From the NCBI RefSeq assembly GCF_018403325.1, contig NZ_BOSL01000002.1, forward strand, positions 1 to 64,000: 64,000 nucleotides of DNA, written 5' to 3'. The position numbers were made by a program, and so were the translations under genes. The notes under the pieces are model-generated. The model saw only the letters and a list, made by a program, of their open reading frames with translations. It was not told the DNA's origin and made no database searches. Each line of letters begins with the position of its first letter. Position 1 is the first letter of the stretch. Positions 16,200 through 24,637 of this stretch are shown here, piece by piece. This DNA comes from Paenibacillus vini. Lineage in GTDB: Bacteria; Bacillota; Bacilli; Paenibacillales; Paenibacillaceae.

Positions 16200-18284
16200 A
16201 TGAAGATCCATCAACCGCATCATACAAAAAGTCCTTATACCCGATTTCGCGAAATTGGAATTCATCCATCGAAGTCGGTAGGAGCACGTTTGTTTTTTAT
16301 TTTTTTCGTAGCCACTTTGGTCTTCGTTTTGAGCCTGGGTATAGTTTCTTATCAAATGTCCAGAAACACGATTGAACGTAACGCAGAGCTGTCTAACCAG
16401 CAAACGGTCAATCAGACGGCGGAGAAGCTGGAGCTGGTGCTGAAGCGATACGAGGATTCGCTTCAGCAATCGATGTTCAGTAATGAAATACAGGATCTGG
16501 TACGGCAAGGATCGTTAAGCGGTACCGAAGCCAGACAACAAATCATCATCAAGCAGAAGCTAACTTCGGCGCTCGGAAACTGGGCGTTTTCTAACCCGGG
16601 AGTATTGGGCGTATATCTGATTCCTGAGAATGATGTCATGCAAAGCGTAACGTCCGGGATGAAGGATGATGCTTTCTTTGAGGGCGCCAAGCAGGCGGAG
16701 TGGTTCGAACAGGCGCTGGCAACGGACAAAACGGTCTGGATGGCGGAAAAGGAAGGCGGGCAGGGGCAAGGACCTTCAGCATTGTTCCGTTTGGCGAAGG
16801 CATTGCCGGGTTCGGTCGGGACAAGCTATGTCATCGTAGCCGACATTAAAAGCTCCGTATTAACTGAAGAATTGAAAAAAATAAGTCTTGGCGACAAGTC
16901 GGTGGTTCAGCTTATTTCAGCGGACCGGGATTTGATTGCTTCCTCGGCCGAGGCCGGGCAAGCGGGGCATGATGCCGTTATGGGTAACGTGGATCCGGAG
17001 CAGGAACGCGGGAGCCTGCATGGTAAGGATGAGGACGGGAACAAAAGCTTAACCGTATTCAGTACGCTAGGTTCTGCGAAGTGGCGGTTGATCAGCGTCA
17101 TCCCTGTCGATGAACTGATTAAGGATGCCAAGAAAATCCTAATGACCACTTATTTATCCGCATTGATCGTAGCATTGATCGCAGTCGCCGTTGGCTTTTG
17201 GATGGCCAGAACGATCGCCGGTCCGCTCATTAATATGAAGATGTTAATGCGTGAAGCCGCCAAAGGTAACTTAACGGTGCGGATGAGCTCCCGAAGCAAG
17301 GATGAAATCGGAGAATTGTCCCTTTCGTTTAATGAAATGATGGAACAGATTACGGGGCTAGTCGATCAGACCGGCCAGACGGCGCTGGAAGTACTGGACA
17401 CGGCCAGGGAGCTTGGCGAAGCTTCGCGCAAAACGGCGGTCTCGGCCAAAGAAATCGCAGCGGCTACCGAACAGATCGCCATCGGAGCAACGAATCTGGC
17501 CCAGGAAGCGGAGCGCGGCAACGAGCTGACGGAGCAAATGTCCGGGCAGATGCGGCAATTCATTGAAGTAAACCGGGAGATGGGGGACTCGGCGGTCAGT
17601 GTCGGAGAATCCAGTGAACGGGGGATCGGGCAACTGGAGGAGCTGGAAATCCAGACCGGTTTGACCGGACAAAAGACCGGAGCCTTGGTGGAGAGGGTAA
17701 ACGATCTGAAAGAGACGACCTCCTCGGTGCTTCAGGTATTGGATGTCATGCAAAACATTACGAAACAGACGAATATTTTGTCGCTGAACGCGACGATCGA
17801 AGCGGCGAGAGCAGGAGCGGCGGGCAAAGGATTTATGGTCGTGGCCGATGAAATCCGCGGATTGGCCGAGCAATCCAGGCAATCGATCGAAATGGTCGCC
17901 ACGATTGCGGACGGCATCATGCATGAAATGAATGAGACGGTTGCCGCTCTGTCCGAAGTGACGCCGTTATTCGGCAGGCAGAGGGATGCGGTTCAAGAGA
18001 CGAATGAGATATTCTTTGCCGTCCGAGAGGAGATGAGGGCGTTTATCGAACGCTTGGACACGGTGACGGACTCGATCGGCCGGTTGTATGATTCCCAGTC
18101 CGTGTTGTCCGAATCGATGAGCAATGTAAGCGCCGTAGCGCAGCAATCCTCCGCGACTTCCGAGGAAGTGGCTTCTTTGAGCGGAGAGCAGCAGGATGTC
18201 AGCGAAATGCTTGTCCTTTTATCCGGAAAGCTGGAGCAGGCCTCGGCGAAGCTTAAAGAAAAATTGTCGGTTTTTAAGTTTTAA
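16200..18284 (+). CDS. Methyl-accepting chemotaxis protein
   Basis: A 694-residue receptor: a membrane segment at about 30-50, an extracellular sensor of about 260 residues (dCache-sized), a second membrane segment at about 313-335, a HAMP domain (about 336-390, ending LSLSFNEMMEQITGL) and a signalling domain with the conserved tip NILSLNATIEAARAGAAGKG (from about 523). The ATG at 16200 follows AAAGGGGG. It lies in the mannan gene string just after the esterase and before the surface mannanase, so its ligand may be a mannan breakdown product. This is inferred from position; the sensor could detect the binding protein or a free sugar. Confidence 0.93.
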   Translation: MKIHQPHHTKSPYTRFREIGIHPSKSVGARLFFIFFVATLVFVLSLGIVSYQMSRNTIERNAELSNQQTVNQTAEKLELVLKRYEDSLQQSMFSNEIQDLVRQGSLSGTEARQQIIIKQKLTSALGNWAFSNPGVLGVYLIPENDVMQSVTSGMKDDAFFEGAKQAEWFEQALATDKTVWMAEKEGGQGQGPSALFRLAKALPGSVGTSYVIVADIKSSVLTEELKKISLGDKSVVQLISADRDLIASSAEAGQAGHDAVMGNVDPEQERGSLHGKDEDGNKSLTVFSTLGSAKWRLISVIPVDELIKDAKKILMTTYLSALIVALIAVAVGFWMARTIAGPLINMKMLMREAAKGNLTVRMSSRSKDEIGELSLSFNEMMEQITGLVDQTGQTALEVLDTARELGEASRKTAVSAKEIAAATEQIAIGATNLAQEAERGNELTEQMSGQMRQFIEVNREMGDSAVSVGESSERGIGQLEELEIQTGLTGQKTGALVERVNDLKETTSSVLQVLDVMQNITKQTNILSLNATIEAARAGAAGKGFMVVADEIRGLAEQSRQSIEMVATIADGIMHEMNETVAALSEVTPLFGRQRDAVQETNEIFFAVREEMRAFIERLDTVTDSIGRLYDSQSVLSESMSNVSAVAQQSSATSEEVASLSGEQQDVSEMLVLLSGKLEQASAKLKEKLSVFKF

Positions 18285-18302
18285 TTCAAATTGGCTTTTG
18301 TG

Positions 18303-18313
18303 TTGTTTGTTAT
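18303..18313. promoter_or_regulatory. TTGTTTGTTAT motif upstream of the GH26 gene
   Basis: The 11-mer is identical to 9392-9402 in the GH113 operon operator block. It lies 53 bases upstream of the predicted -35 of the GH26 gene. Confidence 0.35.
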
Positions 18314-18350
18314 CTAAATATTATCAAAATATAATAATTATATTATTCAA

Positions 18351-18360
18351 TTAGCGCTAA
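18351..18360. promoter_or_regulatory. Palindromic LacI-type operator upstream of the GH26 gene
   Basis: TTAGCGCTAA is a perfect 10-bp palindrome with central CG. It fits the pattern TTANCGNTAA with the sites at 10672 and 10813, and ends 6 bases before the predicted -35. Confidence 0.55.
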
Positions 18361-18365
18361 CTTTA

Positions 18366-18394
18366 TTGTTTTATTTGCTTCTTGATGCTAATAT
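18366..18394 (+). promoter_or_regulatory. Promoter of the surface mannanase gene
   Basis: TTGTTT (18366-18371), 17 bases, then TAATAT (18389-18394) with an extended TG-C directly before it. The leader to the start codon is about 80 bases and holds no clear leader peptide. Confidence 0.6.
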
Positions 18395-18483
18395 TTATGA
18401 CGTAGACAAAAATATTAGTACCTGAAGGGAGGTTAGTGCTCATTTTTTTATTGCACTCATTATGAACTGAAGGGGTGAGGTTT

Positions 18484-21400
18484 TTGAAGAAAATTAGAAG
18501 AGGGGGAACAGCCGCCCTCCTGGCAGCAGTTTTGACGCTGCAGTTAGCGGTGCCGATGGGTTCCATTCAAGCCGCCGGTACGACGGTGGAGAAGGCTCAG
18601 ACCATTGCCGTTCAGAGTGGAGCGCATTGGGCGCAGTCCAGCATCGATCAATGGACGGGCTATGGGGTAGTCAAAGGTTATCCGGACGGGTTGTTTCATC
18701 CGAATGAAAAGGTAACCCGGGCCGAATTGGCCACGATCATTAACCGGATGTTTGGTTTCTCAGCGAAATCAGATAAGCCGTTTGCGGATGTTCCGGCGGA
18801 AGCCTGGTACAGCGATTCCATGGCGATTGCAGGAGCCGCAGGGTACTATGAAGGATTTCCCGGCAACTTATCGAAGGCCACTGCCAATGTAACCCGGCAG
18901 GATGCTGTAACCTTGATTTCGAAAGCGTTCTCACTAACAAATGAAAGCGCTGTTAAACCGACGAATTACCAAGATGAACAAGATATCAGCGAATATGCCC
19001 GTAAAGCGGTTTCGGCATTAAGCGGGGCCATCTCCGGTTATCCGGACGGCACGTTCCGCCCGAACCAGCCTATGACCCGGGCAGAGCTCGTTACCGTGCT
19101 GGATCATCTGGTGAGCAAGTTTTATCATAGTGCGGGAACCGTTACGGGCGGAGAAGCTGCCGGCCATGTCATGATTAACCGGACCGGTGTAATTTTGAAG
19201 GACAGCAGCATCTCCGGAAATCTGTACCTGACTCCTGGAATTGGTAACGGGGATGCCGAACTGCATCAGGTAAAAGTACAGGGGACGGCGTTTGTATCGG
19301 GAGGCGGAGACCAATCGATACATATTGCCGACTCGGAAATAACGAACCTGATCGCTAATCGTATCGGCGGCAAGGTAAGGATCGTCCTGTCGGGAACGAC
19401 TCGATTGGGACATGCTGACTTTAACACTGCGGCTATTTTGGAATTGGGGAACGGTACCGCAGTCTCCAGTATCACAATCGGCAGTGGAGCGGCCGGTACT
19501 ACGCTGGAAGGACAAGGCAGCATCGGTGAAATCACGGTATTGGCTGATAATGTCGAGATTAACGGTCAGACCGCTGAAAAGAACAAGAAATACGCTCTTC
19601 AAGGCGGGAAATTACAGGTAATCACGCAATCAGGTACTACGCCTAATCCGGGTGGTACCGCCAACGGCGGCTCGAGTTCCGGTTCAGGGAGCGGCGGCGG
19701 TTCGGGGACCGATCCGGGGACGCCTGGAGTAAAAGGCGTGAATCTGGTAGATGATCAGGCGACGGCTGAGACGAAATCGCTGTTTGAGTACCTGAATGAA
19801 ACGCGCGGTAAGAACGTTTTATTCGGGCATCAGCACGATACCACGGTTTCTTTTGCCGGGAAAGACGATCAAGGCCGAACCATATCGGACGTAAACAATT
19901 CAGTTGGAGACTATCCGGTAGTATTCGGTTGGGACACGCTTAGCCTGGATGGGCTTGAGAATCCTCCGGGCGTATCCGGAGATTACGAAGCGAGCCGCAT
20001 CGCGCTTTCCAAAGCGATGAAGGAAGCATATGAGCTCGGCGGAATCGTGACGCTGAGCACGCATCCGTACAATCCGGTCACGGGGGGCACCTTCAATGAT
20101 ACGAGTAATACCGCGGATGCTACACAATCCGTTGTAGCTCGAATTCTGCCGGGCGGCGACGCAAACGGCAAATTCCGCGAATATCTGGATCGGATCGCCG
20201 CTTTCGCCAACCAGTTGAAGGACGATAACGGCAAACCGATTCCCGTATTGTTTCGTCCGTTCCATGAGCAAAACGGCGGCTGGTTCTGGTGGGGAGCGGC
20301 CACGACGACGAAGAGCGAATATGTGGAATTGTACCGCTACACAGTGGAGTATTTACGGGATGTGAAGAATGTAAGCAACTTCCTGTATGTATATTCACCG
20401 AACGGACCGTTTAACGGAAATCCGAATGAATACTTGACTACCTATCCGGGAGACGAGTTTGTCGATATTCTCGGCATGGACCAGTATGACAACAAGGAAA
20501 ATGCAGGCAGCGAAGGGTTTTTGAACGGGCTTGTGAAGGATCTGGCCATGATTTCGAAGCTGGCGGACAGCCGCGGCAAGGTTGCGACCTTGTCGGAATA
20601 CGGCTACAGCGCCGCTGGGATGAAAACGACCGGAAACAACGAGCTGAGCTGGTTTACTAAAATCACGGATGCTATCAAGAGCGATCCTGATGCCAAAAGA
20701 ATATCCTATATGCTGACTTGGGCCAATTTTGGCGAAGGTAACAATTTGTTTGTACCGTATAAGGACGTTCCGGGAAAAGGCAGCCATGAGCTGTTGCCTG
20801 ATTTCATCAAATTTTATAACGATCCTTACACGTCTTTCTCCAGAGATGTTAAGGGAGCGAATATTTATAACCGTACCGTCATCGCTGCGAGTGAAAAACC
20901 GTTTATGCATATCGTGACTCCTACGAATATAGGAACGATCAGCGAAGCGCCTTCGGTCATTCGTGCCAAAGTACTGAACACGGTACCGGCTAAAGTAACC
21001 TACAGTGTCGGAAGTAACGGGACGGAAATTGAAATGAAGCTGGACGCCGACGGTTATTATTCTGCTGAATGGCTTCCTAATGGGGCGTTAAACGGTGGAA
21101 CGGCAGACATTACAGTCCGGGCCTACCTTTCAGGTGGAGCAACCCTGGATCAAACCGTTTCGGTATTCGTAAAAGTTCGGGAACTTGCCATCAAGCAATA
21201 CACGTTTGATAAGGCTGACGATCTTGAAGCGGTTAAGAACAACGGATCTTGGCCTGAAACAATAACACTGGGCCTTGGTCATAGTTTAGTCGATGGAGAT
21301 GGCAAGCTGGAATTCTTGGTATCCGGTCTGGAGGCTAAAGACACCTGGCAGGAGTTGAAACTGCAGTTGACTGACAAGGCCTTGTCGGATGTTGATTTGG

Positions 21401-23310
21401 CTAAAGTCAAGCGCTTGAAGCTGTCTGCACTCATTCCAGTGTCACTGGATGGAACTGGAGCAGCAATACACGCAGTTGCGATGTATCCGGAAAATTGGAG
21501 TCAGAAATACAACGCCACCAAGCAGTCATTAAATGAACTGGCTCAAGTAACGATTGCCGGCAAAGCTTACTACAAGTATGATGCTGTCATTGAATTAAAT
21601 GATGCGGAGGCCGCTGCTAAAGCATCGGGATTGGCGGTTTCTTTAGTAGGAAGCTCGTTGCAGCAAAACGGCATCGAATCCATTTATGTTGACAATTTGG
21701 GTCTGTTCAGTGCTTATACGGCTCCGATTAAGGATACGAATCTAGTGGATGATTTCGAAGCCTATGGCGGATCCGATGATGCAGTATCGTCGAAGTATCC
21801 GAAAGCGGGCGGAGACGATGTAAGCGTTAGTCTAGATTCGGTTCACAAGCTGAATGGCGACTATGGAATGAAGCTGCAGTACGGTATCGGATCGGCTGGA
21901 TATACGGGTGTGGGCAAAAACCTGGGCACCGTAGACTGGTCGGATAGCAATGCGCTGCATCTTTGGATAGCAACGGGAGATACAGGAGCCTATGCAGAAG
22001 AAGGCAAACCGCTCAAACTGGTTATCCAGCTTCAAATGGAGGGCAACAATTATTACGAGGCATACCCCGAGCTGGATGCCTCCGGCAAGAAAGAACTGAC
22101 CATTCCATTCGGCGAGTTCAAACGCCCTTCTTGGAATACAGGCGGGCCGATCTCCAAGGAAAACCTGAAAAAAGTGACCGCCTTCAACATTTATGTGAAT
22201 TCCATGGATAACGGCGCGCATAACGGGATCCTTTACTTTGACGATATTCGTGCGGTGAAGGACAGCAAACTTCCGGAAATCCCTGATAACGGACAAGAAA
22301 CGCCAGGTTTGCCGGCGGGCGTGTTATACAAATTTGAGTCCGCTGGGGATGTCGATGGATGGAGCCTGGGCGAAAATTCAGCCAAAGCGCAAGCTCCAAA
22401 ATTTGATGATTCCGAGAAGGCGCTGAGCGTTGAATTTCCTTTGGTAAACACGGGTAAATTCGAGAATGGCAAATCTAAAGAAGAGTTTGAAGTATACAAT
22501 TCGACATCCAGTTTGAACCTTAAGGGTCTGGACAGCATTACCGCACAAGTGAAATTAAGCCAAGGCACAGCCAAAGCCCGTCTGTTCCTGAAGAGCGGAT
22601 CGGAATGGACTTGGTCTGACAGCGGTATAGCAGCTGTCGATTCCAGCGGCTACACGAGCTTGACGATTTCGTTACCTCAAGTTGCAACGGGCGAAAAGGT
22701 AGATTTGAAAGATGTCAAGATGATCGGTATCAAGGTCGAGGATATTGGAAACGACGGCGGAAATGCCGTGCTTTATTTAAAGGATATTACTTTGAATAAA
22801 GCCGAGCCGCAGCTTTTCTTCGGTTTTGACAAGGATGCGGAAGGCTGGGCGAAAGAAGCGGGCAATGTCACAGTGACTCAGGCGGTTTACACGGAGGACG
22901 GGCAGGACTGGAATGTTCTGAAGAACGAAGTGAACTGGCAAGCAGATGGGGAATTTATGGCAGTCGGCAGAAAAGCTGCCGTAGACTTTAGTCCTTACGA
23001 CGGTATCGAAGCGAAGGTGAAAATCGTTTCCGACATTCCAGGCGTTCAAGCTAAACTCTTCATCAAACTACGGAATGAAGGAATCTGGATCGATTCCGGC
23101 GCTTTTACTGATGACGGGGCAGGCTTCACGACATTGCGAATTGATTTTTCCAACATGAACCCATATCTAAACGATCTCACAGCTCCTCCTTTTACTAAAG
23201 AAGATCTAAAGGCAGGCAATATTGTAGGCGTCCAAATTGTTGCACCGGACGGTTTCATAGGAGATGCAATCGTATATATTGATGAAGTAAAGGGATATCA
23301 TAAGAACTAA
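18484..23310 (+). CDS. Cell-surface multimodular GH26 beta-mannanase with SLH domains
   Basis: This exported protein of 1608 residues (numbering from TTG 18484; a GTG 9 bases earlier is the alternative) has a signal peptide (about 1-32), three SLH repeats (about 40-215) for anchoring to the wall polymer and a beta-helix-like segment (about 225-385, regular repeats such as GVILKDSSISGNLYLTPG). A Gly/Ser/Pro linker (about 390-418) precedes a GH26 domain (about 420-785). Catalytic residues are Glu595 in FRPFHEQNGGWFWWG and Glu705 in SEYGYS; FGHQHD and THPYNP are also present. C-terminal modules are an Ig-like domain (about 805-900), a CBM27-like domain (about 901-1080), a CBM11-like module (about 1092-1260) and two related beta-sandwich modules (about 1280-1437 and 1443-1608). 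It would cut mannan outside and hold it at the surface. Confidence 0.88.
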   Translation: MKKIRRGGTAALLAAVLTLQLAVPMGSIQAAGTTVEKAQTIAVQSGAHWAQSSIDQWTGYGVVKGYPDGLFHPNEKVTRAELATIINRMFGFSAKSDKPFADVPAEAWYSDSMAIAGAAGYYEGFPGNLSKATANVTRQDAVTLISKAFSLTNESAVKPTNYQDEQDISEYARKAVSALSGAISGYPDGTFRPNQPMTRAELVTVLDHLVSKFYHSAGTVTGGEAAGHVMINRTGVILKDSSISGNLYLTPGIGNGDAELHQVKVQGTAFVSGGGDQSIHIADSEITNLIANRIGGKVRIVLSGTTRLGHADFNTAAILELGNGTAVSSITIGSGAAGTTLEGQGSIGEITVLADNVEINGQTAEKNKKYALQGGKLQVITQSGTTPNPGGTANGGSSSGSGSGGGSGTDPGTPGVKGVNLVDDQATAETKSLFEYLNETRGKNVLFGHQHDTTVSFAGKDDQGRTISDVNNSVGDYPVVFGWDTLSLDGLENPPGVSGDYEASRIALSKAMKEAYELGGIVTLSTHPYNPVTGGTFNDTSNTADATQSVVARILPGGDANGKFREYLDRIAAFANQLKDDNGKPIPVLFRPFHEQNGGWFWWGAATTTKSEYVELYRYTVEYLRDVKNVSNFLYVYSPNGPFNGNPNEYLTTYPGDEFVDILGMDQYDNKENAGSEGFLNGLVKDLAMISKLADSRGKVATLSEYGYSAAGMKTTGNNELSWFTKITDAIKSDPDAKRISYMLTWANFGEGNNLFVPYKDVPGKGSHELLPDFIKFYNDPYTSFSRDVKGANIYNRTVIAASEKPFMHIVTPTNIGTISEAPSVIRAKVLNTVPAKVTYSVGSNGTEIEMKLDADGYYSAEWLPNGALNGGTADITVRAYLSGGATLDQTVSVFVKVRELAIKQYTFDKADDLEAVKNNGSWPETITLGLGHSLVDGDGKLEFLVSGLEAKDTWQELKLQLTDKALSDVDLAKVKRLKLSALIPVSLDGTGAAIHAVAMYPENWSQKYNATKQSLNELAQVTIAGKAYYKYDAVIELNDAEAAAKASGLAVSLVGSSLQQNGIESIYVDNLGLFSAYTAPIKDTNLVDDFEAYGGSDDAVSSKYPKAGGDDVSVSLDSVHKLNGDYGMKLQYGIGSAGYTGVGKNLGTVDWSDSNALHLWIATGDTGAYAEEGKPLKLVIQLQMEGNNYYEAYPELDASGKKELTIPFGEFKRPSWNTGGPISKENLKKVTAFNIYVNSMDNGAHNGILYFDDIRAVKDSKLPEIPDNGQETPGLPAGVLYKFESAGDVDGWSLGENSAKAQAPKFDDSEKALSVEFPLVNTGKFENGKSKEEFEVYNSTSSLNLKGLDSITAQVKLSQGTAKARLFLKSGSEWTWSDSGIAAVDSSGYTSLTISLPQVATGEKVDLKDVKMIGIKVEDIGNDGGNAVLYLKDITLNKAEPQLFFGFDKDAEGWAKEAGNVTVTQAVYTEDGQDWNVLKNEVNWQADGEFMAVGRKAAVDFSPYDGIEAKVKIVSDIPGVQAKLFIKLRNEGIWIDSGAFTDDGAGFTTLRIDFSNMNPYLNDLTAPPFTKEDLKAGNIVGVQIVAPDGFIGDAIVYIDEVKGYHKN

Positions 23311-23330
23311 TAACTTACAGTTTGATCAAA

Positions 23331-23378
23331 AGGAGCGGATTCCCCGTTAGATCGGAGGATCCGCTCCTCTTGTATTTA
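23331..23378 (+). terminator. Terminator of the GH26 gene
   Basis: AGGAGCGGAT (23331-23340) and ATCCGCTCCT (23359-23368) form a perfect 10-bp stem, extended inside by TCC/GGA and followed by CTTGTATTT. Confidence 0.8.
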
Positions 23379-23414
23379 GATTGAAACCGGAGATAGAACT
23401 ATACAGCGCTTCAA

Positions 23415-23423
23415 TGCTATAAT
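23415..23423 (+). promoter_or_regulatory. Extended -10 promoter of the LacI-3 gene
   Basis: TG-C-TATAAT at 23415-23423 is an extended -10 with a perfect core, the same layout as in front of LacI-1. No good -35 is seen. Confidence 0.55.
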
Positions 23424-23479
23424 GTTGTGAATCAAGCAATGTTTCCACAAATAGCAATAAGATGTCTGGAGAGAATGTT

Positions 23480-24535
23480 ATGAGCCAAAAAGTAACCATG
23501 CAGCATGTGGCGGATGCGGCAGGAGTATCCAAATATGTCGTTTCAAAATCGCTTTCCGGCAAAGGAGGCGTCAATACGGCGACCAGGGAACGCGTGCTGC
23601 AGATGGCCGCAAAGCTGGGTTACCGGTTTCAGGCACGCACAACCGGGGCTGACGGAGGATCGCCGGATGGGGATGAAACGGGGAAAACAACGGTTGTGGT
23701 GCTGCTCCCTAATGTGCGTTATCAGCTTCTGGATTCGGTATACTGGGGACGGATCGTGGACGGGATCACCCAGGAGCTGGAGGAGAGTAATGCCAGAGCT
23801 GTCGTGATTACGGATCAGACCGCGGACAGTTTTTTATCCCTGGTCCATCAGGACAATATACAAGGCTTTATCGGGGTCGGACAGGTCAGTCCCCAAGTGC
23901 TTCAAGAGGTCGGAAGACTACAGGTGCCCATCGTGCTGATTGATCACGAGGAACCGCTGGTTAAAGCCAGCGAACTGTTTGCCGACAACAGGGAGTGCAC
24001 CTCCCAACTCACGCATCATTTAATCTCTTTAGGGCATCGCTTCATTTACTTTGTGGGGAATACGGATTATTCATTGAGTTTCCTCAGCCGCTGGAAGGGA
24101 TATAAGGATGCGATGGAGGAAGCCGGGCTGGAAGTGCCGAAGCAGCATCCGCTCACAGGTCTTCAAGGTGAGACAAGGGTTGAGCATACGGAGCAGATTC
24201 GATCCATTCTGGAGGATATGAAGGGACAGGAGGACTTCCCGACCGCATTAGTCTGCGCCAATGACGCCATCGCGACCTGCGCGGTAAGCGCCTTAAGAAC
24301 GATGAATATTGGCGTTCCCGATCAAGTATCCATTACGGGGTTCGATAATATTGAGGATGCTTTTTTGTCTGAGCCTCGGCTTACTACAGTAAATGTTGAA
24401 AAAGAATTGATGGGCAAACGGGCAGTGCAGGTTCTGTTCAATCATATGAACCACCCGGAATTTCCGAAGGAGACGATTTATATGTCGGCTTCCATCATCT
24501 ACCGGGATTCGATTACGAACCCGCCTGAGTCATAA
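23480..24535 (+). CDS. LacI-family transcriptional regulator 3 (mannan locus, right flank)
   Basis: A 351-residue LacI regulator with helix-turn-helix TMQHVADAAGVSKYVVSKSL (about 6-25), then SGKGGVN, and an effector domain ending TTVNVEKELMGKRAV...IYRDS. It is a paralogue of LacI-1 at 4803-5867, in the same orientation at the opposite border of the mannan locus, with an almost identical recognition region; the two may read the same operators. ATG at 23480 is taken because GGAGAG lies 6 bases upstream; an in-frame ATG 18 bases earlier precedes that site. lepA follows after its own promoter. Confidence 0.9.
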   Translation: MSQKVTMQHVADAAGVSKYVVSKSLSGKGGVNTATRERVLQMAAKLGYRFQARTTGADGGSPDGDETGKTTVVVLLPNVRYQLLDSVYWGRIVDGITQELEESNARAVVITDQTADSFLSLVHQDNIQGFIGVGQVSPQVLQEVGRLQVPIVLIDHEEPLVKASELFADNRECTSQLTHHLISLGHRFIYFVGNTDYSLSFLSRWKGYKDAMEEAGLEVPKQHPLTGLQGETRVEHTEQIRSILEDMKGQEDFPTALVCANDAIATCAVSALRTMNIGVPDQVSITGFDNIEDAFLSEPRLTTVNVEKELMGKRAVQVLFNHMNHPEFPKETIYMSASIIYRDSITNPPES

Positions 24536-24569
24536 TTGAGATGAATTGTCCACTTAGCGGTCTCACTCA

Positions 24570-24598
24570 TTGATGCAACCCTTTGCAACTGATATAAT
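24570..24598 (+). promoter_or_regulatory. Sigma-A promoter of lepA
   Basis: TTGATG (24570-24575), a 17-base spacer and a perfect TATAAT (24593-24598) lie 40 bases before the lepA start. Confidence 0.75.
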
Positions 24599-24637
24599 AA
24601 ATTGATTGTACTTCAAGGATTTGTGGTGGGGGTAAGG

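Noticed and set aside
18421-18470. Leader peptide before the GH26 gene (GTG at 18436, nine codons)
   Set aside because: The GGGAGG site is only 3 bases from the GTG, and nothing suggests an attenuation structure.
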